Source: Brevibacterium sp. CCUG 69071 (GTDB lineage Bacteria; Actinomycetota; Actinomycetes; Actinomycetales; Brevibacteriaceae). Taken from it: 64,000 nucleotides of DNA. Positions within the stretch are counted from its first letter, which is position 1; each line of letters starts with the position of its first letter. Shown piece by piece: positions 43,031-50,672 of the stretch. The position numbers and the translations under genes were made by a program. Below the pieces are notes generated by a model, which made no database searches, was not told the DNA's origin, and worked only from the letters and a program-made list of their open reading frames with translations. The stretch is from assembly GCF_021023135.1 (NCBI RefSeq), contig NZ_PGFV01000007.1, forward strand, positions 102,100-166,099. The letters run 5' to 3'.

Positions 43031-44512
43031 TCAGCATCCTTTGTCGGCGGGGGTGTTGTTGACGGGAATCGGGTATTCACCGGAGAAGCAGGCGGTGCAC
43101 AGCTGGCTGCGCTCCTGCTGGGTTGCGGCGATCATGCCGTCGAGTGAGATGTAACCAAGCGAATCGGCGCCGAGGTTGTCCCGGATCTCATCGGTCGTCA
43201 GGCCGTTGGCGATGAGTTCGGCACGGGTGGCGAAGTCGATGCCGTAGAAGCACGGCCACTTCACCGGGGGTGAGGAGATGCGTACGTGGATCTCCTTCGC
43301 GCCTGCGGCACGCAGCATGCGGATCAGCGCCCGCTGGGTGTTGCCGCGCACGATCGAATCGTCGACGACGACGAGGCGTTTGCCCTCGATGTTCTCCCGC
43401 AGCGGGTTGAGCTTGAGCCGGATGCCCAGCTGGCGCAGCGTCTGCGAGGGTTGGATGAAGGTGCGGCCGACGTAGGCGTTCTTCATCAGTCCCTGTCCGA
43501 AGGGGATCCCGGACTGCTCGGCATAGCCGACGGCGGCCGGTGTTCCCGATTCGGGAGTGGCGATGACGAGGTCGGCGTCGACGGGGTACTCATCGGCGAG
43601 CTGGCGGCCCATCTGGGTTCTGGCGGCGTGGACGTTCTTGCCGTTGAGCATGCTGTCGGGGCGGGCCAGGTAGACGTACTCGAACACGCAGCGGGCGTGC
43701 TCGGCCTCGGCGAAGCGGTAGGAGCGCAGCCCGTCCTCGTCGATGGCGATGAGCTCACCGGGTTCGACGTCGCGGACGAAGGTGGCACCGACGATGTCGA
43801 GGGCCGCGGTCTCCGAGGCCACGACCCAGCCGTTCTCCAGCCGACCCAGCGACAGGGGGCGGACCCCGTGCCGGTCGCGGGCGGCGTAGAGCGTGTTCTC
43901 GTCCATGAACGCCAGCGAGAACGCGCCGTCGACCTTGGGCAGCAGCGTCAGCGCCGCCTCGGTGAGGTCGGCTCCGCCTTCGGTCGCGAACAGCTCGGTG
44001 ACCAGCGAGGTGTCGTTCGAGGAATCACGGAAGGGTCTTGTTCGGGCGGTCTTCTTCGTGGCCTCTTCGACGAGCTTCGTGGCATCGTCGCGGCGGCCGT
44101 CGGCCATCGCCTCGAGCTCGTCGTAGTTCGTCAGGTTTCCGTTGTGCGCGAGCGCCACGGTGCCGAAGGGGGTCGGCCCGAGGGTCGGTTGGGCGTTCTC
44201 GAACGAGGGCGAACCCGTCGTCGAATAGCGCGTGTGCCCCAGAGCGATGTGCCCCTGCAGCAGATCCAGGTCGCGTTCGTGGAAGACCTGTGAGACCAGG
44301 CCCATATCGCGATAGATGAGGATCTGTTTGCCGTTGCTGGCGGCGATGCCCGCGGATTCCTGTCCGCGATGCTGCAGGGCGTAGAGCCCGAAGTAGGTGA
44401 GTTTGGCGGTTTCCTCGCCGGGGGCCCAGACTCCGAATACTCCGCATTCATCCTGCGGTCCACGGTCCAGGGGGTTGATTTCGTGCGTCAGCTGCCCGTC
44501 TCCTCTTGCCAC
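43031..44512 (-). CDS. purF: Amidophosphoribosyltransferase
   Basis: 493 residues. The N-terminal nucleophile hydrolase has a cleaved propeptide ending before Cys23 (CGVFGVWAPGEE). YFGLYALQHRGQESAGI and GHTRYSTTG follow. The C-terminal phosphoribosyltransferase has the PRPP loop VVVDDSIVRGNT near 368-379. It commits PRPP and glutamine to phosphoribosylamine. The GTG start gives MARGDGQL, close to other actinobacterial PurF N-termini. There is no SD; GACAAT 7 nt upstream is a weak leaderless -10 candidate. purM follows, with 1 nt between the purF stop and the purM TTG. Confidence 0.95.
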   Translation of the reverse strand: MARGDGQLTHEINPLDRGPQDECGVFGVWAPGEETAKLTYFGLYALQHRGQESAGIAASNGKQILIYRDMGLVSQVFHERDLDLLQGHIALGHTRYSTTGSPSFENAQPTLGPTPFGTVALAHNGNLTNYDELEAMADGRRDDATKLVEEATKKTARTRPFRDSSNDTSLVTELFATEGGADLTEAALTLLPKVDGAFSLAFMDENTLYAARDRHGVRPLSLGRLENGWVVASETAALDIVGATFVRDVEPGELIAIDEDGLRSYRFAEAEHARCVFEYVYLARPDSMLNGKNVHAARTQMGRQLADEYPVDADLVIATPESGTPAAVGYAEQSGIPFGQGLMKNAYVGRTFIQPSQTLRQLGIRLKLNPLRENIEGKRLVVVDDSIVRGNTQRALIRMLRAAGAKEIHVRISSPPVKWPCFYGIDFATRAELIANGLTTDEIRDNLGADSLGYISLDGMIAATQQERSQLCTACFSGEYPIPVNNTPADKGC

Positions 44513-44556
44513 GCGTGAAATTGTCTCACATCGCCGCGGTCGATTCTCACGCGTGA

Positions 44557-45120
44557 TCAGACTGTGGAACCGGGCTCCTGGCTCCGGGGCCTCTCATCGG
44601 GCTCGACCGCCTCGGCGTCGGCAGGTTCCCCGCCACGCTCGGACGATGCGGAATCGGCGGAACCGGAGGCGACACCGGCGACATCAGAGTCGGTCGCATC
44701 GGGAGCGGAGGGGTCGGCCATGTCCGGAACGGAATGGTCGGTCGCATCGGGAGCGTCGGGGCCGGCAGAGTCGGTTGCATCGGGACCCTCGCCCCGCACC
44801 TCGGCGAGGCGACGGCGCGCGATCTCTTTCGGATCATCGACCATATCGATCTGCGCCTCGACCCGGAACTGCTTGGCCCGACGCCGACCGATCCAGTCGA
44901 GGATGAGGGCGAGCAACCCACCGAGGAAGAGACCGCCGACACCGAGGACGAGCAGCATCAGCCCGAGCCCTTTGGACACGGTGTAGCCGGTGGGCATCGC
45001 AGCAGGGTCGACGAACAGTGCGAGTACACCGGTGACCACGACGCCGAGGACCGCGCCGAGACCCATGAATACCGAGTACTTGGGGCTGCGACGAACGGCG
45101 ACGTCGATCTGGTCCTTCAT
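44557..45120 (-). CDS. Small two-helix membrane protein, function unknown
   Basis: 187 residues: two transmembrane helices near 17-37 (VFMGLGAVLGVVVTGVLALF) and 48-74 (VSKGLGLMLLVLGVGGLFLGG), a basic cytoplasmic stretch (RRRAKQFR) and a long acidic Asp/Ala/Pro/Ser tail from about 110. SD AAGGAG precedes the ATG. Proteins of this form are often found beside purF in actinobacteria, but their role is unknown. Confidence 0.75.
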   Translation of the reverse strand: MKDQIDVAVRRSPKYSVFMGLGAVLGVVVTGVLALFVDPAAMPTGYTVSKGLGLMLLVLGVGGLFLGGLLALILDWIGRRRAKQFRVEAQIDMVDDPKEIARRRLAEVRGEGPDATDSAGPDAPDATDHSVPDMADPSAPDATDSDVAGVASGSADSASSERGGEPADAEAVEPDERPRSQEPGSTV

Positions 45121-45293
45121 GATCTCCTTGGGCGATGCGGGGTCTGCTCCGGGTCGGATGCCCGGCTGAACACGTCGCGGACAGTCTAATCGAGATCTCC
45201 TGAGCCGGTTCTCAGGCAGTCCCGATGGTCCGTCCTCGTCTCACCTTCGGTCTCATCCCCGGTCACAGCCCCCAATAATCCGTGCCGATCCCA

Positions 45294-45299
45294 TAAACT
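45294..45299 (+). promoter_or_regulatory. -10 element upstream of the universal stress protein gene
   Basis: TAAACT, about 59 bp before the ATG at 45358, is the best promoter candidate in the 237-bp divergent gap. No -35 element is obvious. Confidence 0.4.
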
Positions 45300-45357
45300 G
45301 GGGACAGGCACCAGATCAAGCACGCCGAACCGGACACCCACTCACGAAGGCTTGGAC

Positions 45358-46338
45358 ATGTCTCATACGATCATCGTCGGCATCGACGGCTCCACCAACA
45401 GCCAGTGTGCTCTCACCTGGGCGATCCGCCATGCGCGGCTGACCTCCGCCGAGATCCGGCTTGTATCCGCATACACGGTGCCCGGGGTGAATATGAGCCA
45501 GGCCGACATCGTCTATCCCGCCGACTTCGACACTGCGGTCAAGAAATCGGTCCATGACATCACCGAGGCGGCCGCAGAGCTCGTCACCGAGGCCGGGGTT
45601 CCCGTGTCGACGATGGTGGCGCCCGGGGATGCCTCCGGGGTGATGGTCGAGAACTCGAAGAACGCCGACCTCGCCGTCATCGGCGCCCGCGGTCGCGGCG
45701 GATTCGCCGGTCGGCTCCTCGGCTCCGTGGCTCTGGCGATGCCCGCCCACGCCCACTGCCCGACCGTGGTGATCCCGAGCACCTGGCCGGAGCGGGTGAT
45801 GCCCGAGACTCCGCTGCCCATCGAGCTGCCGGTCCGTTCCTCGAACGCGCAGACCGTATCCGCGGGTTCCGGTGCCGAGCGCCCCGTGTTCTCCGGTGAG
45901 GTCGTGGCCGGGATCGATCCGTTCGAGACGGACACCCCGGTTCTGCGGGAGGCTGCGGCGCAGGCGCGGTTCTACGGACTGCCGCTCCACCTCGTCGGGG
46001 TCACCGCCACCCACATCCTCTCCCCCGAATGGCTGCCGAGCGAAGAGCATCTGACCAAGATGTACGACGAAGCGGCGACGGCGAGCGAATTGGCCGCGGC
46101 GAGCCTGGCCGAGGATTTCGCCGAGGTGGCCGTCCGCTGGTCGGTCTTCGACGCCCCGTCCACCGAGGTCCTCGTCAGCGCCACCTACTCCGCCGAGCTC
46201 ATGGTCATCGGCTCCCGCGGCCGCGGCGGCTTCATCTCGACGATCCTCGGCTCGACCTCCCAGGGTGTGCTCTCCCATGCGGTGTGCCCGGTCCGAGTCG
46301 TCCGCGTCACCCGCCGTAAGCCCACCCGCCGCCGCTGA
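45358..46338 (+). CDS. Universal stress protein with two Usp domains
   Basis: 326 residues, two tandem Usp domains. The first begins IIVGIDGSTNSQCAL and ends with the ATP loop GARGRGGFAGRLLGS. The second starts near 180 (VVAGIDPFETDTP) and ends GSRGRGGFISTILGSTSQ. Both keep the GxxG-n9-G(S/T) nucleotide loop, so both probably bind ATP. The ATG at 45358 has SD GAAGG. In actinobacteria, such tandem Usp proteins often respond to hypoxia or starvation; that role is an inference. Confidence 0.92.
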   Translation: MSHTIIVGIDGSTNSQCALTWAIRHARLTSAEIRLVSAYTVPGVNMSQADIVYPADFDTAVKKSVHDITEAAAELVTEAGVPVSTMVAPGDASGVMVENSKNADLAVIGARGRGGFAGRLLGSVALAMPAHAHCPTVVIPSTWPERVMPETPLPIELPVRSSNAQTVSAGSGAERPVFSGEVVAGIDPFETDTPVLREAAAQARFYGLPLHLVGVTATHILSPEWLPSEEHLTKMYDEAATASELAAASLAEDFAEVAVRWSVFDAPSTEVLVSATYSAELMVIGSRGRGGFISTILGSTSQGVLSHAVCPVRVVRVTRRKPTRRR

Positions 46339-46385
46339 ACTCCGGCTGACGCTGAGCACCTGCCGGTCGCGTGGCCGCACCAGCA

Positions 46386-46443
46386 GCTTGCCAGAAGACC
46401 CAGCGCAGTGAACTAGTCCGTAGCGCAGGGTCTTCTGGCAAGC
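46386..46443. terminator. 16-bp-arm hairpin between convergent genes
   Basis: GCTTGCCAGAAGACCC (46386-46401) and GGGTCTTCTGGCAAGC (46428-46443) are perfect inverted repeats around a 26-nt loop. It lies between the USP gene and the EamA gene, whose stops face each other. There is no T-run. It is a bidirectional terminator candidate, or the footprint of a small mobile palindrome. Confidence 0.65.
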
Positions 46444-46458
46444 GGTTGTCGCGGTGGC

Positions 46459-46490
46459 AGCGGTTGCGGTTGCGGTTGCGGTTGCGGTGG
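46459..46490. repeat. GGTTGC tandem repeat
   Basis: About five hexamer units (GCGGTT/GGTTGC), four of them exact, in the non-coding gap before the EamA stop at 46507. It resembles the 6-bp repeat in the HutD-like gene in period but not in sequence. Confidence 0.85.
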
Positions 46491-46506
46491 CGACAGCCAG
46501 CGGAGC

Positions 46507-47436
46507 TCAGCCGAGGGCGATGAGGGCGATGCCGGCGACGACGATCACGGCCCCGATGAGCTTCGCCGCGATGTTCCTCTCCCCGAAGAACCACCAGGCC
46601 AGCAGGGTGCCGACGATGATCGAGGTCTCCCGCACCGGGGCGACGAGAGCCACCGGCGCCCGCTGCATCGCATAGAGCACGAGCAGGTACGCCAGGGGCG
46701 AGAGGATCGCGACCGTGACCAGCGCTCTCTTGTGCTCGCGGAGGATCGAGAGGAAGTCGGCCCGCCGTCCTGCTCCGCCGGGAACGGTGACGATGCCCGC
46801 TGCCATGATGATCGCTACGCAGGATTCGGAGACGGCGAAGTAGAGCAGCGGCGAATCGGTGATGTGGTTGACCGCGAAGTCATCCCACAGGGTGTAGCAG
46901 GCGATGAACGCCCCGATCAGTCCGCCCCAGGCCAGGCCGCGACGGACCCCGGACGCATGCGGGGAGGCATCGGCAGTCGCGGCGGTATCCACGCGCTGCC
47001 GGCTCGGCACTCCCCGCGGACGCACCGTGACGACCGCGATGCCGGCGATGACGACGAAGCCGCCGAGCATCTCCGGGATCGTCGGCCGCTCGCCGAGGAA
47101 GGCCACGGCGATGATGATCGTGATCACCGGCCCGATCCCCCGGGCGGCCGGATACACCACTCCCAGCGGAGCATGGTCGTAGCCGGACTGCAGAGAGACC
47201 GAGTAGGCGATGTGGAAGATCGCCGAGAGCACCGCCGCCGCTACGAGTCCCCAGTTGAGGGTGTGCGCACCGGAAACGAGCAGCCAGTTCGCGATCGGGG
47301 CGAGCAGGAGAGCGGAGAGCCCGTGATAGGCAAGGACGAAGGCATACCCCTTCCCGGACACGGACTTCGCCGCAAGATTCCACAGGGCGTGGGCGAACGA
47401 GGCGCCGAGGACCAGAGCGAGGACAGCAGGAGTCAT
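46507..47436 (-). CDS. EamA-family (DMT) transporter
   Basis: 309 residues with about ten hydrophobic helices. The first EamA repeat begins LALVLGASFAHALWNLAAKS and contains GVVYPAARGIGPVITIIIAV near 93-112. The second spans 160-309, with VALVAPVRETSIIVGTLLAWWFFGE near 264-288. A hydrophilic linker of some 35 residues joins the halves. It is a probable exporter of a small metabolite. No regulator adjoins it. No clear SD or promoter was found. Confidence 0.82.
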   Translation of the reverse strand: MTPAVLALVLGASFAHALWNLAAKSVSGKGYAFVLAYHGLSALLLAPIANWLLVSGAHTLNWGLVAAAVLSAIFHIAYSVSLQSGYDHAPLGVVYPAARGIGPVITIIIAVAFLGERPTIPEMLGGFVVIAGIAVVTVRPRGVPSRQRVDTAATADASPHASGVRRGLAWGGLIGAFIACYTLWDDFAVNHITDSPLLYFAVSESCVAIIMAAGIVTVPGGAGRRADFLSILREHKRALVTVAILSPLAYLLVLYAMQRAPVALVAPVRETSIIVGTLLAWWFFGERNIAAKLIGAVIVVAGIALIALG

Positions 47437-47558
47437 CGAGACACGCGACCATGCGGCGGCGCAGGTACACGACCACGCAGCGGCGCGAGCCTCGGCTCCA
47501 CCGCAGGCCCCGCCCCCACCGCGATGCCCGTGCCGGCCGACCTCACAGCTTCACGGCC

Positions 47559-49001
47559 TCACAGCTTCACGGCGACGGTCTTCGTCTGCGTGTATTCGTC
47601 GAAGGCTTCAATGGACTTCTCGCGCCCGTAGCCGGACTTCTTGAAACCGCCGAAGGGCAGCTCGACTCCCCCGCCGGCACCATAGGTGTTGACGAAGATC
47701 TGCCCGGCGTCCACCTCGGCGGCGACCCGGTGTGCCCGGGAGATGTTCTGGGTCCACACGGCCGAGATCAGCCCGTAATCGGTGCCGTTGGCCAGGGCCA
47801 CGGCCTCCTCCTCGTCACCGAAGGTCATGGCCACGACCACAGGGCCGAAGATCTCCTCCTGGGCGATCGTCGAACCGGGTGACACATTGTCCACGAGGGT
47901 GGGACGGACGAAAGCCCCGCCGGCGAGGTCGGCGGCCAGCCCTTCGGGCCGGGTGCCGCCGGTGATGATCTGGCCGCTGCCGACCTGGGACAGGAAGCCC
48001 TCGACCCGGGACTGCTGCTTCGCGGAGACGAGCGGGCCGAGCATCGGATCGTCGAGGCCGTAGCCGATGGTCACCTGCTCCATCGCTGCCGCCATCTTCT
48101 CGACCACCTCGGCGTGGACGTCCTGGGCGACGATGAGCCGGGACCCGGCCGAGCAGGTCTGACCGGCGTTCTGGATGATCGACCGGACCAGGGACGGGAT
48201 CGCGGCGTCGATGTCGGCATCGGCGAAGACGATGTTCGCGGACTTGCCGCCGAGCTCGAGGACCGTCGGCACCACCCGATCCGCGGCGGCGTGGGCGATG
48301 GCCGAGCCGATCTGCGTGGACCCGACGAACCCGAGATGCGCCACTCCGGGGTGGGCGGACAGGGCGGCTCCGGCTTCGGCCCCGAGCCCGGTGACCACGT
48401 TGAACGCCCCGGCGGGGAAGCCCACGGAATGGATGAGTTCGGCCAGCCGCACGGTCGAGCGCGGAGTCTCGTCGGCGGGTTTGGCGACCGCGCAGTTGCC
48501 GGTGGCCAGGGAGGTCGCCGCCGCCCGGCCGATGAGCTGCAGCGGATAGTTCCAGGCCACGATGTGCCCGGTCACCCCATAGGGTTCGCGGCGAGTGTAG
48601 ACGTGCATGTCCTCACCGAGCGGGATCTGATGCCCGTAGTACGACTCGATGGTGTGACCGTAGAACTCGAAGTAGCGGGCGCAGACATCGACGTCGGCGT
48701 AGGCCTGGGTCAGGGGTTTGCCGGTGTCCTCGGATTCGAGCCGGGCGAGCTCGTCACGGTTGGCCCGGACCACCTCGGCGGTGGCCACGAGCAGCTTCGA
48801 GCGCTGCTCGGGACTCGAGCGCTTCCACTCCTGCTGCGCCCGGGCGGCGGCCTTGACCGCACGGTCGACCTCGTCGGCCCCACCGCGGGAGACGTCGCCG
48901 AGGTGGTCGCCCGTGGCCGGGTCGATGTTGGCGTAGGTGGTCAGGGAGGGAACATGGCGACCCCCGATGAAGGAGGTGGTCTGGGTGATCTGCGCGCTCA
49001 T
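47559..49001 (-). CDS. Aldehyde dehydrogenase (betaine/gamma-aminobutyraldehyde type)
   Basis: 480 residues. Cofactor motif AWNYPLQL near 149-156, nucleotide turn GFVGSTQIGSAIA near 224-236, general base Glu249 (LELGGKS) and nucleophile Cys283 (NAGQTC). The ATG at 49001 with SD GGAAGG was chosen; the frame open to 49202 has an Arg-rich artefactual N-terminus. The sequence resembles betaine-aldehyde and aminobutyraldehyde dehydrogenases, so it could complete polyamine breakdown started by the oxidase at 59335, although it is in another operon. Its start overlaps the upstream SCP-like stop by 4 bp. Confidence 0.88.
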   Translation of the reverse strand: MSAQITQTTSFIGGRHVPSLTTYANIDPATGDHLGDVSRGGADEVDRAVKAAARAQQEWKRSSPEQRSKLLVATAEVVRANRDELARLESEDTGKPLTQAYADVDVCARYFEFYGHTIESYYGHQIPLGEDMHVYTRREPYGVTGHIVAWNYPLQLIGRAAATSLATGNCAVAKPADETPRSTVRLAELIHSVGFPAGAFNVVTGLGAEAGAALSAHPGVAHLGFVGSTQIGSAIAHAAADRVVPTVLELGGKSANIVFADADIDAAIPSLVRSIIQNAGQTCSAGSRLIVAQDVHAEVVEKMAAAMEQVTIGYGLDDPMLGPLVSAKQQSRVEGFLSQVGSGQIITGGTRPEGLAADLAGGAFVRPTLVDNVSPGSTIAQEEIFGPVVVAMTFGDEEEAVALANGTDYGLISAVWTQNISRAHRVAAEVDAGQIFVNTYGAGGGVELPFGGFKKSGYGREKSIEAFDEYTQTKTVAVKL

Positions 49002-49399
49002 CGTCGGCCTTCCAGTTCTTCCCGGGTGTACAGGGGGACGAAATCTCCGATGTCGGCGCGGGTGCCCGAGGCGTCGACCCGGCCTTCGGCGAGCGCGGCA
49101 GAGAAGTCGGTCGCTCCGGTCACGATCTCCAGCCACACCTGTGCGGAGGTCTCGACGACGTTCGGCGGGGTCCCGCGAGTGTGCCGGGGCCCGGGAATGC
49201 ACTGGGTGACGCCGAAGGGCGGGACCCGAACCTCGACGCTGTTGCCCTCGGCGCGGTCGGCGAGCTCCTCGAGCGTGAACCGCACGGCCGTGGCCAGGGT
49301 CGCCCGATCAGCCGGCACCGCGTCTGTGTGCGCGTGCGCCACCCACATCTCGAGGGCGTTGCGCCCCTCGACAGGGTCAATTCTTCTGCGAATCGCCAT
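48998..49399 (-). CDS. Bacterial SCP-ortholog (sterol carrier family) protein
   Basis: 133 residues. The N-terminus matches the actinobacterial SCP_3 family (DPVEGRNALEMWVAHAHTD) and the C-terminal core has NSVEVRVPPFGVTQCIPGP and WLEIVTGATDF. Lipid-binding is inferred from family name only. The gene commonly sits close to purine genes in actinobacteria. The ATG at 49399 has SD GGGAG and overlaps the asparaginase gene by 23 bp. Confidence 0.82.
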   Translation of the reverse strand: MAIRRRIDPVEGRNALEMWVAHAHTDAVPADRATLATAVRFTLEELADRAEGNSVEVRVPPFGVTQCIPGPRHTRGTPPNVVETSAQVWLEIVTGATDFSAALAEGRVDASGTRADIGDFVPLYTREELEGRR

Positions 49400-50639
49400 C
49401 AGTCCGTCTCCCTCTCGATCCTTGGCTCACATCTTCACCCAGGTCGGTGCGCCCGACAACCGCCGTCCGCCCCTCGGAATCCGCGCCGCCGGTGACGGGC
49501 TCGGTGATCGCCGCGATCACTTGCGCCAGCAGTTCCTCGGTGATGACGGGATCCGACGCCGAGGCGGCCCCGTCCTCGGCGCCCGCACCTGACCGGGCGA
49601 AGGCTCCCGCCTTCTCGAGCAGCCGCAGCGCCACGAGTCCCGTGGCTCGGGAGGATCCGTCGAGGCATTTGAGTGCCACCGAGTAGCCGGTCTTCGTGGC
49701 CATGACGATGACGCCTTCGGCTCCGCCCTTGGCGAAGACGCCGAGGCGGTCGATGACCGTGGAGTTCGGTCGCCCATGTCCCTCGATCGCCCAGGGGTGG
49801 GCGAAGACTGCGTCGATGAGGGTGCGGGCCTCGGCAGCGTAGGCCGTGTAAACCGTGTAGTCAGACGATGATTCCGGCGCCGAGGCGGTGCCCGGGTCGA
49901 CGTCGTCCGCGACGGACCCGTCCACCCCGTCCGCGCCGTGCCGGTTCACCCCGTCCGCGACGGACCCGTCGCCGCTGCCCAAGCGCACGACCCGGCCGAT
50001 CGCTCTCGCGAGTCCGAGCAGGCTGAGCGCGAACACCGGGGCACCGCAGCCGTCGATGCCCACGGCCGCGGGAGTCTCGTCCGCGAAGGTCTCGACCACC
50101 TCGGCGACCTTGGCCTGGACCGGATGTGCCGGGTCGAGGTAGTCGGCGGTCCTGGCCCCCTGGGCGACGGCGGCTGCGAGGAAGGCCGCGTGCTTGCCGG
50201 AGCAGTTGAAGTACAGGCGCGACTTCGGGTCGATGAGTCCCGACTCCCCGCTGAAGCCTTTGGCCTGGAGGCTGCGCCGGAAGGACCCGTCGGCCGGATG
50301 GGCGGAGGGGCATCTGAGGTCCGAGTCGGTCAGACCGACATCGGCGAGCATCCGCTCGACGACCTCGACGTGCCCGGCCTCGGACTTGTGGGAGGCACTC
50401 GCCAGCGCGGCCGAGACGCCCTCGAGGCGCGCACCGAGGCTCATCGCCGCGATCGCCTGCAACGGTTTGAGGCTCGAACGGGTGAAGACGGGGACGGCGG
50501 GCGCGCCGAGGCTCAGCACCGGTGAACCACTGGGATCGAGGACGACGGCGGATCCGATGTGCCGGGATTCGACGAATCCGCCGCGGATGACCACGGCGAG
50601 TTCGGCCGCCTCGGCGGGGGTGAAGGTGGAACGAGTCAC
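49377..50639 (-). CDS. Asparaginase (bacterial L-asparaginase II/thermolabile family)
   Basis: 420 residues of the Asparaginase_II family (PF06089), with ASASHKSEAGHVEVVERML near 80-98, LRCPSAHPAD near 106-115, and NCSGKHAAFLAAAV near 145-158. The middle carries a linker of about 40 residues rich in Gly/Asp/Val (about 221-260). The C-terminal half ends before the stop in a polar tail. It hydrolyses asparagine to aspartate, and aspartate is used in the SAICAR step of purine synthesis encoded divergently. The GTG start lacks an SD and has TAGGCT 7 nt upstream. Confidence 0.85.
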   Translation of the reverse strand: MTRSTFTPAEAAELAVVIRGGFVESRHIGSAVVLDPSGSPVLSLGAPAVPVFTRSSLKPLQAIAAMSLGARLEGVSAALASASHKSEAGHVEVVERMLADVGLTDSDLRCPSAHPADGSFRRSLQAKGFSGESGLIDPKSRLYFNCSGKHAAFLAAAVAQGARTADYLDPAHPVQAKVAEVVETFADETPAAVGIDGCGAPVFALSLLGLARAIGRVVRLGSGDGSVADGVNRHGADGVDGSVADDVDPGTASAPESSSDYTVYTAYAAEARTLIDAVFAHPWAIEGHGRPNSTVIDRLGVFAKGGAEGVIVMATKTGYSVALKCLDGSSRATGLVALRLLEKAGAFARSGAGAEDGAASASDPVITEELLAQVIAAITEPVTGGADSEGRTAVVGRTDLGEDVSQGSRGRRTDGDSQKN

Positions 50640-50672
50640 GCACTCAAGCCTACGACCTTATAGGCTGGTGGT
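50640..50672. promoter_or_regulatory. Compact divergent leaderless promoters for asparaginase and purDC
   Basis: Only 33 bp separate the two GTG start codons. TAGGCT at 50661-50666 (plus) is 6 nt before the purDC GTG; TAGGCT on the minus strand (50647-50652) is 7 nt before the asparaginase GTG. Each -35 region would lie in the other gene's -10/start region, so the two promoters cannot be used at once. No SD exists for either gene. Confidence 0.6.

Noticed and set aside
46459..46490. Possible CRISPR-like array
   Set aside because: The repeat unit is 6 bp in tandem with no spacers. No cas gene is in the window.
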